Made by a program: the position numbers and the translations under genes
DNA from: Flagellimonas sediminis
GTDB lineage: Bacteria > Bacteroidota > Bacteroidia > Flavobacteriales > Flavobacteriaceae
Length of the DNA stretch: 64,000 bases
Reading direction: 5' to 3'
Assembly: GCF_010500845.1 (NCBI RefSeq)
Contig: NZ_JAAAMI010000012.1
Coordinates: forward strand, 34,172-98,171
The notes under the pieces: generated by a model
The model's input: only the letters and a program-made list of their open reading frames with translations
What the model was told of the DNA's origin: nothing
Database searches by the model: none
Part shown: positions 8,209-17,443 of the stretch, in pieces
How the letters are laid out: each line of letters starts with the position of its first letter
Position numbering within the stretch: position 1 is the stretch's first letter

Positions 8209-9609
8209 CTACTCCTTTACCCAGTTGTTTGCAAAATCGCAGCCTCTATTGTCAACGTTCACGTGGATATAGGTATCCTCAATATGTTCCTCCATCCATT
8301 TTTTGATGGCCTTGAACTGCTTTTCCCTAAGGGCCAACTCTTGTATCTTTAAATAATCCTTGGCAAAATCGGCCTTGTGCTCATCGTATCGATTGGAGAT
8401 TCTCATGATCTTGAACTTGGGAGGTCCTCCCCTAGGATCATCTTCCCTTATAGGTCTTGAAATTTCCCCATCCTTAATGTTCCTTACCTGATTGTACAAG
8501 GTTGGGTCCATTTTGGTCAGTTCAAACCTTGAATCGAAATTGATCGGGTTACGCAATAGACCCCCATCATTTTTGGTTTCTTTTTCATCGGAAAAATTCA
8601 AGGCCGCCTCCGCAAAGGTGTATTTGCCATCCAATATATGCTGACGGATGGTATCCAACTCCTTCACTGCATCATCAATGGCACTTTGAGGAACTTCAGG
8701 AATCATCAAAATGTGTCTCAAATCAATTTCTTGCCCTCTAATTTTTTCAATATAAATGATGTGGTACCCATAAACCGTTTCAAAAGGTTCCGAAATTTCA
8801 CCTTCACGGAGACTAAAGGCCACATCCTTGAATTCGCGTACAAATTGGGTTTCTTTGTTCATGCTATAGAACCCACCATTTGCCCTTGAAGAATCATCGC
8901 GGGTATACAAAATGGCCTTCACCTTAAAGCTGGCACCATTTTCTTCTACATCCTGTTTAATGGCCTTCAACTGCTGAATCACTTTTTGTTTCTCTTCCTC
9001 AGGTGCCTTGGGAGATTTTACGATCTGTGCAATTTCCAGTTCAGCACCAAAAACAGGGCGCTCATCCTCGGGAATGTTGAAGAAAAATTGACGAACCTCC
9101 TCAGGTGTCACTTCAATTTCCTCCACTATCTTGCTTTGCATCTTTTCCGAAAGCATGCGTAGCTTATTGATTTCGAAAAGCTCGGTCCGGAAACTTTCCA
9201 CATCAGGTTTTTTGTAAAACTTCAGTACTTTTTCCATAGATCCAACCTGTGCAACAAGTTGTTGGATCTGTCTATCACTTTGCGCGTTCACCATATCGTC
9301 CGAAACCAACAAACTATCTTGAATGGCCTGGTGGGCATACAAACGGTCTTCCATCAATTTGCCCAAAAGCCCACACCGGGTAATGTCTTCCGTGGAGGCC
9401 CCTTGGTTTTTAAGATCAATCAAAGTTTTATCTATGTCCGATTCCAAGATCACATAATCACCGATTACGGCGGCAATACCATCCAACTTCACTTTGGTGG
9501 TCGAGGCGGTTGTGTCCTTAACTCCCAGTGCTTCATCGGTTTCCTGTCCCTTGGCGGTAATGGCCGATAGGAAAACAAGGGCCAAAATCCCCTTCATCAT
9601 ATTATTCAT
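8209..9609 (-). CDS. Periplasmic peptidyl-prolyl cis-trans isomerase (SurA/PpiC type)
   Basis: Outer-membrane protein chaperone-like isomerase. A signal peptide (MKGILALVFLSAITAKGQ) precedes a SurA-like helical N-terminal domain (about residues 35-180). Two parvulin/PpiC domains follow: one around NGGFYSMNKETQFVREF...YGYHIIYIEK, the second beginning DLRHILMIPEVP and including NDGGLLR. The start at 9609 (MNNMMKG) overlaps the upstream lipoprotein gene by 8 nt; the Met at 9600 is the alternative. Longer versions would place charged residues ahead of the signal peptide. It is middle gene of a lipoprotein-isomerase-MoxR operon. Confidence 0.9.
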   Translation of the reverse strand: MNNMMKGILALVFLSAITAKGQETDEALGVKDTTASTTKVKLDGIAAVIGDYVILESDIDKTLIDLKNQGASTEDITRCGLLGKLMEDRLYAHQAIQDSLLVSDDMVNAQSDRQIQQLVAQVGSMEKVLKFYKKPDVESFRTELFEINKLRMLSEKMQSKIVEEIEVTPEEVRQFFFNIPEDERPVFGAELEIAQIVKSPKAPEEEKQKVIQQLKAIKQDVEENGASFKVKAILYTRDDSSRANGGFYSMNKETQFVREFKDVAFSLREGEISEPFETVYGYHIIYIEKIRGQEIDLRHILMIPEVPQSAIDDAVKELDTIRQHILDGKYTFAEAALNFSDEKETKNDGGLLRNPINFDSRFELTKMDPTLYNQVRNIKDGEISRPIREDDPRGGPPKFKIMRISNRYDEHKADFAKDYLKIQELALREKQFKAIKKWMEEHIEDTYIHVNVDNRGCDFANNWVKE

Positions 9610-10474
9610 ACACCTCAAATTCTTTCTTCTTGATTGCTTCATCTATAATCTCGGTTTCCAATTTTTTTACGTAGTTCAAACGTCTTCTATTGAGAATCAG
9701 TTGTCTGATTTCTGGTTCCACATACTCAAAAGGTGCTGTATCGTTGACATCCAACACGTTGGTGACCATGCCCAAATATACCTCTATGGAGTCTTGTAGC
9801 TCAAAAAATTGTGATTTTTTTAAGTAGTTGGCTTCATTTGTGGCAGTTAGGGGCGTAATTTCCTCTACAACCCTACTGGAACTTACCCAAATGGAGTCGT
9901 TAAAATGGATTTTCTTGAACTGCACCGCAATGGAATCCAAGTATTTTTTATCGGCATCCTTCCAATTCCTGATCTTTGCCTTTACCCCATCTATATCCAA
10001 AAACTGGGCGGGCATACCCACAAAACGGAGCTGAACCAATTTTTCGTTCAACTTGAAGTTTTCCTTCTCCCGTTCGTAGTAATCCTGCAACTGGTTTTTG
10101 GTCACCGAGGTATCGTTGGCCTGTAGCACAAGGGCTTCAATATAGGCGCGGGTATACAGTTCCGACCTGTAATCGGCAACCAAACGATCAAATTCCGCGA
10201 GTTTCTCTTCGGGCAAATTGATCTTGGACTTGGACAACAATAATTGTTTGGAGGCCCAATTGTTGATATAATTGGAAACAAATAAGGCGCTATCCTGTGG
10301 GGTCATGTCATCACTGATCAATACAGCAACATCATCTTTGTAAAGATAAGTGTCCCCCACTCTTGCCAATGGTTCCCTCTCTACTTCCTTATTAAAAAGA
10401 CCTTCGCAGGATGTGACCATCAAGGTACACAGGGAGCAAAGTAGGTAAAAGCTATTTTTTTGGAGCTTAAGCAT
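9602..10474 (-). CDS. Lipoprotein with SurA-like N-terminal (foldase/PPIase-like) region
   Basis: A lipoprotein signal ends in LMVTSC (lipobox Cys at residue 23 from this start). The mature protein, about 268 aa, begins with a short region typical of SurA/PrsA chaperones (ARVGDTYLYKDDVAVLI) and is otherwise helical with charged segments. I see no recognisable parvulin catalytic domain, so a chaperone rather than isomerase role is likelier. The start at 10474 is chosen because it gives a proper signal peptide and because a strong promoter -7 element ends only 4 nt upstream. It is co-transcribed with the SurA-type gene, so both probably serve outer-membrane protein biogenesis. Confidence 0.8.
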   Translation of the reverse strand: MLKLQKNSFYLLCSLCTLMVTSCEGLFNKEVEREPLARVGDTYLYKDDVAVLISDDMTPQDSALFVSNYINNWASKQLLLSKSKINLPEEKLAEFDRLVADYRSELYTRAYIEALVLQANDTSVTKNQLQDYYEREKENFKLNEKLVQLRFVGMPAQFLDIDGVKAKIRNWKDADKKYLDSIAVQFKKIHFNDSIWVSSSRVVEEITPLTATNEANYLKKSQFFELQDSIEVYLGMVTNVLDVNDTAPFEYVEPEIRQLILNRRRLNYVKKLETEIIDEAIKKKEFEVYE

Positions 10475-10478
10475 TTCG

Positions 10479-10508
10479 CAAAAATAACAATTACTAAATC
10501 CCATACAA
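10479..10508 (-). promoter_or_regulatory. Bacteroidota sigma-A promoter; predicts leaderless mRNA
   Basis: On the minus strand, TTG (10506-10508) is separated by 19 nt from TATTTTTG (10479-10486), a perfect TAnnTTTG -7 element. Only 4 nt separate it from the ATG of the lipoprotein gene at 10474, so transcription should begin at or very near the start codon. Confidence 0.7.
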
Positions 10509-10592
10509 GTAAGTGCCATTCGCATTAACAGATTTTTATTAGACACCCTTCGCCAAAAAAGAAATCGTTACATTAGTGCAAAACCAAATCAA

Positions 10593-11048
10593 ATGAAGTA
10601 TACGACCCAAATTTTGGTGGACATCCCGCGGGATGAATTCATCAAGAAATTGGACAATCCAGATAACATGAAGCACTGGCAAAGGGGGCTGACCCAATAT
10701 GAGCAGCTTTCCAAAAATCCTGGGCAGGAAGGAGCCCAAATGAGCCTGAGCTACCAAATGGGAAAACGGGAGGTCACTCTTGTGGAGACCATCATCAAAA
10801 AAAACTTGCCCGAAGAAATGCACGCCAGTTACGATGCCAAAGGAGTACATAACCTCCAAAAAAACTATTTTAAGGATGAGGGTGGTAAAACACGTTGGGT
10901 CACTGAAACGGATTTTCAGTTTTCAGGCTTTGGAATGAAGTTGATGGGATTATTGATGCCACGTGCATTCAAAAAACAAACCTTGATTTATATGCAAGAT
11001 TTTAAGAAATTTGCCGAAGAGGGAATTTCCGCAACCGACTCACAATAA
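10593..11048 (+). CDS. SRPBCC-family (START-like) protein
   Basis: 151-aa cytoplasmic protein with the pattern of a polyketide-cyclase/START-like helix-grip fold: an opening strand (MKYTTQILVDIPRDEFIKKL), the early helix NPDNMKHWQRGL, alternating strands, and a long C-terminal helix (KKQTLIYMQDFKKFAEEG). Such proteins bind hydrophobic ligands, but neither ligand nor reaction can be inferred. No signal peptide. It starts a three-gene run on the plus strand (2 nt to the next gene, then 9 nt to a hydrolase) and diverges from the chaperone operon. Confidence 0.8.
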   Translation: MKYTTQILVDIPRDEFIKKLDNPDNMKHWQRGLTQYEQLSKNPGQEGAQMSLSYQMGKREVTLVETIIKKNLPEEMHASYDAKGVHNLQKNYFKDEGGKTRWVTETDFQFSGFGMKLMGLLMPRAFKKQTLIYMQDFKKFAEEGISATDSQ

Positions 11049-11050
11049 CC

Positions 11051-11308
11051 ATGGAAAAAATTTTGGACCGTAAAATCAAGATTATTTGGGACTTCAGGGG
11101 CCCCAATGCCGCCCGAACCGCCGAACACTACCGCAAACACCTTGAAGAGTTTGTAATTGTGGAAGAATTGAAATTTGACCTATCGGGAGTGGAGCATTTT
11201 GGGCCTACCCATAGCATCGCCTTTTTGGTGGTGGCCGAGTTTGAACTAAAGGAGGTAAAGGACATTCTAAAACCGCACAGGGGACAGGTTTACACGGGAG
11301 ATCTATAA
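11051..11308 (+). CDS. Conserved hypothetical protein (85 aa)
   Basis: I do not recognise a named family. The 85-aa protein is soluble, with an amphipathic first half (KIKIIWDFRGPNAARTAEHY) and a hydrophobic strand-like stretch (HSIAFLVVAEFEL) before a basic end. The KIKIIWDFRGPNAARTAEHY part resembles small alpha-beta proteins but no motif is decisive. It is 2 nt after the SRPBCC gene and 9 nt before the serine hydrolase gene, so it is probably translated from the same mRNA. Normal codon use and tight spacing are the main reasons to call it real. Confidence 0.7.
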   Translation: MEKILDRKIKIIWDFRGPNAARTAEHYRKHLEEFVIVEELKFDLSGVEHFGPTHSIAFLVVAEFELKEVKDILKPHRGQVYTGDL

Positions 11309-11317
11309 CCAGCTATC

Positions 11318-12454
11318 ATGTGGAGTAGGATCACACTTACCACATTGACCCTTTTGGCAATATCCTGCAAAGATACGGTTGTTGCCGTTGATCCTTTGGA
11401 ACAGGTGTTGACCTCTGAAAATCCACTGATCAAAAATGTGATGGATCATTTGAGGGAACACGAGGTACAAATTCGATATACCCAAATTGACCGTCGAAAC
11501 GACAGTATTTTCTTCACGGATTTCGATTTTCAGGTTGATGCCGAAGCATACTTTTATCCCGCAAGCACCGCCAAATTTCCTGCTGCGGTTGCCGCACTTG
11601 AAAAACTTAACGAAATTGATTCCCTAGACCTTAACACCCCCTTTTATATTGAGGGGGATTCTGTGGAAACCACTTTTGCCAAATGCATTTCGGAAATCTT
11701 TGCCGTTTCCGACAATGCCGCCAATAATCGCTTGGTGGAATTTTTAGGACAGGACGACCTGAATACCAGGATTGCCCGAAAAGGCGTAACCCCCATCCGT
11801 ATTGCACATAGATTATCGGCCCCCAATGGTGATGATGTTACTACCAAACCTTTGGTGATTTATTTAAACGATTCCACCACCGCGGTGACCCAACCCATCA
11901 TCAATACACCTGCCAAGCCTTTATTGTTAAAACGGATTAAAAAAGGCAGAGGGTTTTATGCGGACGATTCCTTGGTGTTGGAACCTTTTGATTTTTCCCT
12001 TAAAAATTACTTCCCCATTCAGGCACAGTCGGCATTATTGAAAAGAATCATTTTTCCTGAAGCCTTTCCAAAGGAAAAACGGTTTGATTTGAGCCCAGAA
12101 CAACACCAATTCCTTTTTGAAGCCATGAATACCCTTCCTCCAAAATTGGGTTACGACCCTGTAGAGTTTTATGATAGCTATGTGAAGTTCTTTATGTTCG
12201 GGGACAGCACGGACCCCACACCGGAACATATCAAAATTTACAACAAAGTGGGTTATGCCTATGGCACCCTAACGGATTGTGCTTACATACAGGACACCAA
12301 AAACCAAGTGGATTTTATGATCGTAGCCACCATTTTGGTGAACAGCGACGGTATTTTTAATGACGATGCCTACGAATATGACGATGTGGGCATCCCATTC
12401 CTAGCCCAATTGGGAAGGGAATTGTACCAGTACGAACTCCAGCGAAAAAGATAA
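11318..12454 (+). CDS. Lipoprotein serine hydrolase, class A beta-lactamase-like fold
   Basis: An N-terminal lipoprotein signal (LTLLAISC) leads into a beta-lactamase2-type domain. Three active-site elements are recognisable: SxxK in YPASTAKFPAA (Ser and Lys three apart), SDN in FAVSDNAANN, and a KxG-like element in IYNKVGYAYG in place of KTG. Length (378 aa) exceeds that of true class A enzymes (about 290), and the sequence between SDN and KxG is expanded. A cell-wall or ester hydrolase is more likely than antibiotic resistance; activity on beta-lactams cannot be judged. Last gene of the run starting with the SRPBCC gene. Confidence 0.85.
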   Translation: MWSRITLTTLTLLAISCKDTVVAVDPLEQVLTSENPLIKNVMDHLREHEVQIRYTQIDRRNDSIFFTDFDFQVDAEAYFYPASTAKFPAAVAALEKLNEIDSLDLNTPFYIEGDSVETTFAKCISEIFAVSDNAANNRLVEFLGQDDLNTRIARKGVTPIRIAHRLSAPNGDDVTTKPLVIYLNDSTTAVTQPIINTPAKPLLLKRIKKGRGFYADDSLVLEPFDFSLKNYFPIQAQSALLKRIIFPEAFPKEKRFDLSPEQHQFLFEAMNTLPPKLGYDPVEFYDSYVKFFMFGDSTDPTPEHIKIYNKVGYAYGTLTDCAYIQDTKNQVDFMIVATILVNSDGIFNDDAYEYDDVGIPFLAQLGRELYQYELQRKR

Positions 12455-12571
12455 TACTTACCCGCTCTGCGTTTTTTAACAATGAAAAATGGGACACTGC
12501 CATATGGAGCCGAATTCCTTGGAGGCAACATCCCATTTCCCGGATTAGAAAAACATAAAAATCTAGAAACC

Positions 12572-14188
12572 TCAACCAACCATTTCGGGTTTTACATCCC
12601 AATTATCGTTGGCCAGCAATACTTGATCAAAGTCGATGCCTTCAATGGGCTTCAACATTTCTGTATTGGGATCCCATTCGATTTTTCGGCCCAATTTCCA
12701 TGACAGACCTGCCATATGGGCGGAAATAGCTTCCTCGAACCCTTCCTTGATACCGCAGCTTACCTTGCCTCCATTTTTGATTACACTCAACCATTCCCTC
12801 ATGTGCAAGAAAGTGGAATCCACACGGACCCCATCGATATAGGTCCACATAAGGCCTTTGTCCGCAAAATATTGGGATGTGGCAGAAGAGATGGCATCAG
12901 GCACATTGGCCGCTGGGTTATATTGATAAATGGGTACTCCCGGATTCATTTTCCCGGCCTCAATCATTTCGGCATATCGGGTAGATGCCCCATCGGGCCA
13001 AATGGTCAATTTATTGCCCAGTTCCATGGTAGCATCATGCCCCATCAGTATGGTAGGCCTGTTGAAACCGTTACCCAACGTGGCACTATAACAGAAGGTC
13101 ATTCCCTTTTCCTTGCCCTTGGCTTGGCTGCTTCCAGTACTGTAATCGGGGAATTCCATGTTCACTTGGATCACATCTGGCACATTTCTGCCATCGTTAT
13201 GGGTATAAATACCACCTGAAGCACTCACCGAAGAGGGAATGCCCATATTAAGTACACAATTCAAGCGATCATAGTCATGGGTCAACAGATCCCCTGAAAG
13301 TCCAGATCCATAGGCCCACCATTTACGCCATCTGAAAAAATGGTTTTTGTTGAACGGCACTTTTGGTGCAGAACCTAAAAATTGTTCCCAATCAATGGTC
13401 TCGGGGCTCGCCTTTTCATGGATATCATAGTTCCATGCACCATTGTCATCATTCCTGTTGGTATTGGTCTGAATAAGCGATACATGGCCCAACGTACCTT
13501 TTTCAACAATATCCCTGGCCGTACTAAAGCTCAAGGTCTGTCTATGTTGATGCCCCACTGCCAACACCGCTTTGGAGTTTTTAGCAGCATCCCGCAAAAG
13601 ATAGGTTTCCCCCACTGTATGCGTCATGGGTTTTTCCACATACACATGCACGTTGTGGTTCAAAGCTTCAATGGAAATAGGGGCATGCCAATGGTCAGGA
13701 GTGGCAATCACCACGGCATCCACATCACCGCTTCCTATCATATCTTTATACGTAGTGTATCTTTTGATTGGGTTTTCCGGGGTTGAGAAGGAATCGATAA
13801 AACTTTGAGCTCTTACATCGAAAACATCACAGATACCAACTAATTTTACGTTCAGTTTTTCTTGACCCATAAAATCCTCAAGGGCATGGTTGTCCGGATC
13901 TTCCTGTGCGGCCAAACGCATTTCTTCCTTCCATGTTCCGGTAGCAAATCCCAAGGCCCTACAAAGTTGCTCCCCACGGATGCCGAATCCAATGATCCCA
14001 ACCCGAACAGGTTCCCCTCCGATACCTGGCACTGCCGGTGGCAATGATGGCGTAATGTTGAGCTGTTCCAAAATTTCGGAACGTTTTCTTCTAGTCCCTA
14101 CAGTATTGGCTGCTCCGGCCCACCATACCGCTCCCAGTATGGGGAGTCCTCCCAATCCGATCAAAAGGTCTCTTCTAGTCCATTTCAT
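12572..14188 (-). CDS. Gfo/Idh/MocA-family oxidoreductase, Tat-exported
   Basis: A twin-arginine signal (MKWTRRDLLIGLGG) directs folded export. It is followed by a Rossmann NAD(P)-binding domain (VRVGIIGFGIRGEQL, residues about 61-75) and the family motif EKPMTHTVGET with its catalytic-type Lys. The C-terminal part carries the substrate domain. At 538 aa it is longer than cytoplasmic members (about 350 aa), as in the exported sugar dehydrogenase/glycosidase-like group of Bacteroidota. Substrate is probably a sugar or inositol derivative, not determinable here. It overlaps the upstream DoxX gene by 4 nt, so the two are coupled. Confidence 0.9.
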   Translation of the reverse strand: MKWTRRDLLIGLGGLPILGAVWWAGAANTVGTRRKRSEILEQLNITPSLPPAVPGIGGEPVRVGIIGFGIRGEQLCRALGFATGTWKEEMRLAAQEDPDNHALEDFMGQEKLNVKLVGICDVFDVRAQSFIDSFSTPENPIKRYTTYKDMIGSGDVDAVVIATPDHWHAPISIEALNHNVHVYVEKPMTHTVGETYLLRDAAKNSKAVLAVGHQHRQTLSFSTARDIVEKGTLGHVSLIQTNTNRNDDNGAWNYDIHEKASPETIDWEQFLGSAPKVPFNKNHFFRWRKWWAYGSGLSGDLLTHDYDRLNCVLNMGIPSSVSASGGIYTHNDGRNVPDVIQVNMEFPDYSTGSSQAKGKEKGMTFCYSATLGNGFNRPTILMGHDATMELGNKLTIWPDGASTRYAEMIEAGKMNPGVPIYQYNPAANVPDAISSATSQYFADKGLMWTYIDGVRVDSTFLHMREWLSVIKNGGKVSCGIKEGFEEAISAHMAGLSWKLGRKIEWDPNTEMLKPIEGIDFDQVLLANDNWDVKPEMVG

Positions 14189-14667
14189 TGCTCTTGCATT
14201 TTAGTTAGTCTGTTTTTCCGTAGGTAATCCAATCCAAAGTATTGGCCTGTTGGCAATTGGTAAATGACCAAACAAGCCACCAGTTCAATGAGGTTTTTGT
14301 TCACGAACCAATAGCTGCCTTCCACATTCAACTGGGTAAGCCCAGGAAATGGAGGATGCGCAAAAAAGTAGAGGGCCAAAAGTCCCATCCCTACAAAGGC
14401 ACCTACCTTTTCAAAAATTCCGAGGGTAAAGGTGATTCCCACCACCATAAGGGCGATGATGTTCAGAGAGTCCACCCAACCGATGGTTGCATCGCCCACC
14501 AGCATGGTAAAGAACCATTTAAAAGGGCCCTGCGCGGTGGCCAAATACCCAAAGGAAGTCCATTCAGGATTATAAAGCTTCACGATTCCCTCAAATAAAA
14601 AGTGCCACCCTATAAGAATACGAAGTAGCGTGACACTCACTTTCAGTTTATTTTGATTTTGGTCCAT
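14185..14667 (-). CDS. DoxX-family membrane protein
   Basis: 160-aa integral membrane protein with four predicted helices: around LLRILIGWHFLFEGIVKL, the hydrophobic stretch SLNIIALMVVGITFTLGIF, FVGMGLLALYFFA, and NLIELVACLVIYQL. The early GWHFLFEG(I/L)xK segment is typical of DoxX/DoxD-like proteins. Its role may be electron or thiol-linked, but evidence for the family is thin. It overlaps the downstream Tat-exported oxidoreductase gene by 4 nt, suggesting the two work together; in such pairs the membrane protein could handle electrons from the exported enzyme (inference). Confidence 0.88.
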   Translation of the reverse strand: MDQNQNKLKVSVTLLRILIGWHFLFEGIVKLYNPEWTSFGYLATAQGPFKWFFTMLVGDATIGWVDSLNIIALMVVGITFTLGIFEKVGAFVGMGLLALYFFAHPPFPGLTQLNVEGSYWFVNKNLIELVACLVIYQLPTGQYFGLDYLRKNRLTKMQEQ

Positions 14668-14917
14668 ATTGTTGGTTTAGTTGTTAACCCTTTCTTTATT
14701 TCCTATTGATAATCAATTACTAAAACAAGGTAAATTAACAAAGATTCTTTAGTTATGAACCATAAAATTACCAACAGAGATACTCTTGAACCATGACTAT
14801 TGTCAGTTTATCTGTTTATGAAATACATGGATTAGGAAATCAACTTGAATATATACCATGATCGATACCCTACTTTTTTGCGAAGTAGTATAAAAAATAC
14901 CTTTCTGAAAAAAAATG
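14668..14917. other. Intergenic region between the DoxX gene and the end of rimO
   Basis: 250 bp, AT-rich, without an open frame I can support. It must hold the promoter of the DoxX-oxidoreductase operon, but I find no perfect TAnnTTTG element. No strong hairpin follows rimO: only a short gtat/atac pair near 14888-14901 is seen. Confidence 0.5.
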
Positions 14918-16222
14918 CTAAGCTACGGGCTCCCCGTATAGGTCATAATCGGAGGCATCGTTGATCTTGATGGAGGTAAAGTCACCAATTTGCACATAAT
15001 GCTTGGTCGCATCGATCAATACTTCGTTGTCCACATCGGGTGAATCAAATTCGGTGCGGCCCACAAAATAATTCCCTTCTTTTCTATCGATAATGCAACG
15101 GAAGGTTTTCCCGATTTTTTCTTGATTCAGCTCCCATGAGATTTGGGATTGGATTTCCATAATCTGGTTGGCGCGATCCTGTTTCACCTCTTCGGGCACA
15201 TTATCATCCAAACTGTAAGCGTGGGTATTCTCCTCGTGACTATAGGTAAAACAGCCCAAACGTTCAAAGCGCATATCGGTTACCCATTGCTTCAAAATCT
15301 GGAAATCCGCTTCGGTTTCCCCAGGATAACCCACAATCAAGGTGGTACGGATGGCCATACCGGGTACCGCCGTCCTAAAGTCCTTCAGCAACTGGGTTGT
15401 TTTGGCCTTTGTAGTGCCCCTACGCATACTTTTCAAAATGGAATCCGAAATGTGTTGCAGGGGAATGTCGATATAATTACAGATTTTAGGTTCCCTTTGC
15501 ATCACTTCCAAAACATCCATCGGGAATCCTGTTGGGAAGGCGTAATGCAAACGGATCCATTCAATGCCGTCCACTTTAACCAAAGCTTCGAGCAGCTCTG
15601 CCAAATTTCTTTTTTTATACAGGTCCAATCCGTAGTAGGTAAGGTCCTGTGCAATCAAAATCAATTCTTTTACGCCTTTGGCAGCCAATTTTTCCGCTTC
15701 GGCCACTAAATCTTCTATTGGTGTACTCCTATGCTTGCCCCGCATGATCGGGATGGCACAAAACGAACAAGGCCTGTCACAACCCTCGGCAATTTTCAGG
15801 TAAGCATAGTTTTTGGGTGTGGTCGTTAAACGTTCCCCTATCAATTCATGCTTGTAATCCGCTCCTAAGGCCTTCAACAAATTGGGAAGGTCACTGGTCC
15901 CGAAATATTCGTCCACATTGGGGATTTCCTTTTCCAAGTCCGGTTTATAGCGCTCACTCAAACAACCCGTAACAAAAACTTTGTCCACCAAGCCATCTTC
16001 TTTCTTTTGAACATACTCCAAAATGGTATTCACACTCTCTTCCTTGGCATTGGCGATAAAACCACAAGTATTGATCACCACCACGTTGCCTTCCTCTTCA
16101 TGTACCACCTCTTTGTTATTGGCACGTAGTTGGCCCATCAGTACTTCGGAGTCATAGACATTCTTGCTACAACCCAAGGTTACCACATTGATTTTGTTCT
16201 GTTTAAGCGATTTTGTGCGCAT
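14918..16222 (-). CDS. rimO: Ribosomal protein uS12 methylthiotransferase RimO
   Basis: Radical-SAM methylthiotransferase that modifies an aspartate of ribosomal protein uS12. The N-terminal UPF0004 domain begins NVVTLGCSKNVYDSEVLMGQ, a RimO-type signature (CSKN rather than the GCxMN of MiaB). The radical-SAM cluster motif is CDRPCSFC with CxxxCxxC spacing, and a TRAM domain ends the protein. The start at 16222 (MRTKSLKQNK, 434 aa) is chosen over an ATG 36 nt upstream, because a perfect -7 element (16242-16249) lies between the two. Confidence 0.95.
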   Translation of the reverse strand: MRTKSLKQNKINVVTLGCSKNVYDSEVLMGQLRANNKEVVHEEEGNVVVINTCGFIANAKEESVNTILEYVQKKEDGLVDKVFVTGCLSERYKPDLEKEIPNVDEYFGTSDLPNLLKALGADYKHELIGERLTTTPKNYAYLKIAEGCDRPCSFCAIPIMRGKHRSTPIEDLVAEAEKLAAKGVKELILIAQDLTYYGLDLYKKRNLAELLEALVKVDGIEWIRLHYAFPTGFPMDVLEVMQREPKICNYIDIPLQHISDSILKSMRRGTTKAKTTQLLKDFRTAVPGMAIRTTLIVGYPGETEADFQILKQWVTDMRFERLGCFTYSHEENTHAYSLDDNVPEEVKQDRANQIMEIQSQISWELNQEKIGKTFRCIIDRKEGNYFVGRTEFDSPDVDNEVLIDATKHYVQIGDFTSIKINDASDYDLYGEPVA

Positions 16223-16241
16223 AGTTGCTATAAATGGAGTG

Positions 16242-16249
16242 CAAAAATA
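16242..16249 (-). promoter_or_regulatory. Putative -7 element of rimO
   Basis: TATTTTTG on the minus strand, a perfect match to TAnnTTTG, 19 nt upstream of the chosen rimO ATG. No convincing -33 TTTG is seen at 19-21 nt. Confidence 0.5.
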
Positions 16250-16348
16250 CAACAACACAGCGCATTACATCGATTTGCCTGCATATTTTTCCTGTTCCAA
16301 CGTTAAACCTAAGGAACAAAATATAGTCCTATACAAAATCGTAATGCT

Positions 16349-17443
16349 ATGAAACAACTGGTTGCCCTATCTCTCTTTCTATTCATTCTATTAACCGGGT
16401 GTTCCTCCGGGGATGATTCCAAGGACAATGAGAATCCAGACCCAATAACTGGTGAATTGTATTTTCCTCCCAACGATTTGGTCACTTGGGAAACAGTGTC
16501 ACCCACCAGTTTAAATTGGAACACGGATGCCGAACAACCCCTTCATGACTTTTTGGAGGAAAAAGGAACCGATGGATTCATCATTTTAAAAGATGGAAAA
16601 ATTGTGGTGGAATGGTATTTTGGTGGTTTTACCGCAGATGATAGCCATTCCTGGAACTCTGCTGGTAAAACCTTGACGGCCATGACGGTCGGCATTGCTC
16701 AAGAGGAAGGCTTTTTGTCCATCGAAGATTCCTCCATGGATTATTTGGGTGAAGGATGGTCCATGCTTACGCCGGAACAGGAAGCCAATATCACCGTACG
16801 CCATCATTTGACCATGACCACAGGTTTGGACTATACCGTGGACGACCCTTTCTGCTATGATAAGGAATGTCTATTGTATAAAAATGAACCCGGTACGTTT
16901 TGGTATTATCACAATGCGGCCTACACCCTATTGGACCAAATCGTGACCAACGCCACAGGCATGGATTTTAAACAGTATTCCTATCAAAAGATACGGGACA
17001 AGATAGGCATGCAGGGCACCTGGGTCAAAGTTAATTACAACAACCTCTTTTTCAGCAACACCAGAGGTATGGCCCGGTTCGGGCTGTTGTGCCTCAATGA
17101 AGGCATCTGGGACGGAACGGAAATTCTTTCGGACAAGTCCTATTTTACCGCAATGACGAACACCTCCCAAAACCTGAACCAATCCTACGGTTATTTATGG
17201 TGGTTAAACGGCAAAGCCAACTTTAAGGTTCCTGGCAATGAAGCCACCTTCAGTGGTGAATTGATGTCTGAAGCCCCAAGTGACCTCATTTCAGGTTTGG
17301 GTGCCTTTGACCAAAAATTGTATGTAGTACCTAGTCAAAATCTGGTGATTGTAAGATTAGGGGACGATGCTGGAGGAAGTCAATTGGGCCCATCCAGTTT
17401 TGATAATTTGCTTTGGGAAAAGTTGAGTGCCTACATCAATTAA
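16349..17443 (+). CDS. Lipoprotein serine hydrolase (class C beta-lactamase / PBP4-like family)
   Basis: The signal peptide ends in LLTGC; the Cys is followed by the acidic, Ser/Asp-rich stretch SSGDDSKDNENPDP, a pattern associated with lipoprotein export to the cell surface in Bacteroidota. The hydrolase domain carries SxxK in WNSAGKTLTAM and YxN in YHNAAYTLL, and a GLLCLNEGIWDG segment. At 364 aa it fits the family. Likely a surface esterase or peptidase; substrate unknown. It ends overlapping the amidase gene by 4 nt, tail to tail. Confidence 0.88.
   Translation: MKQLVALSLFLFILLTGCSSGDDSKDNENPDPITGELYFPPNDLVTWETVSPTSLNWNTDAEQPLHDFLEEKGTDGFIILKDGKIVVEWYFGGFTADDSHSWNSAGKTLTAMTVGIAQEEGFLSIEDSSMDYLGEGWSMLTPEQEANITVRHHLTMTTGLDYTVDDPFCYDKECLLYKNEPGTFWYYHNAAYTLLDQIVTNATGMDFKQYSYQKIRDKIGMQGTWVKVNYNNLFFSNTRGMARFGLLCLNEGIWDGTEILSDKSYFTAMTNTSQNLNQSYGYLWWLNGKANFKVPGNEATFSGELMSEAPSDLISGLGAFDQKLYVVPSQNLVIVRLGDDAGGSQLGPSSFDNLLWEKLSAYIN

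Noticed and set aside
12486..12541. Inverted repeat aaatggga / tcccattt between two convergent genes
   Set aside because: Arms are only 8 bp with a loop of about 35 nt and no T-run; too weak to call a terminator or RNA.
12716..13219. 167-codon plus-strand frame inside the oxidoreductase gene
   Set aside because: Antisense overlap with a complete Tat-exported enzyme; composition of a shadow frame.
14668..14917. Possible tRNA or small RNA in the rimO-DoxX gap
   Set aside because: No T-arm-like GGTTCGAAT pattern, no cloverleaf-type pairing and no terminator; nothing to support it.
16349..17443. Antibiotic-resistance beta-lactamase
   Set aside because: SxxK and YxN are shared by many esterases and peptidases; lipoprotein with an acidic export signal and no resistance-type neighbours. 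Called only as a serine hydrolase.
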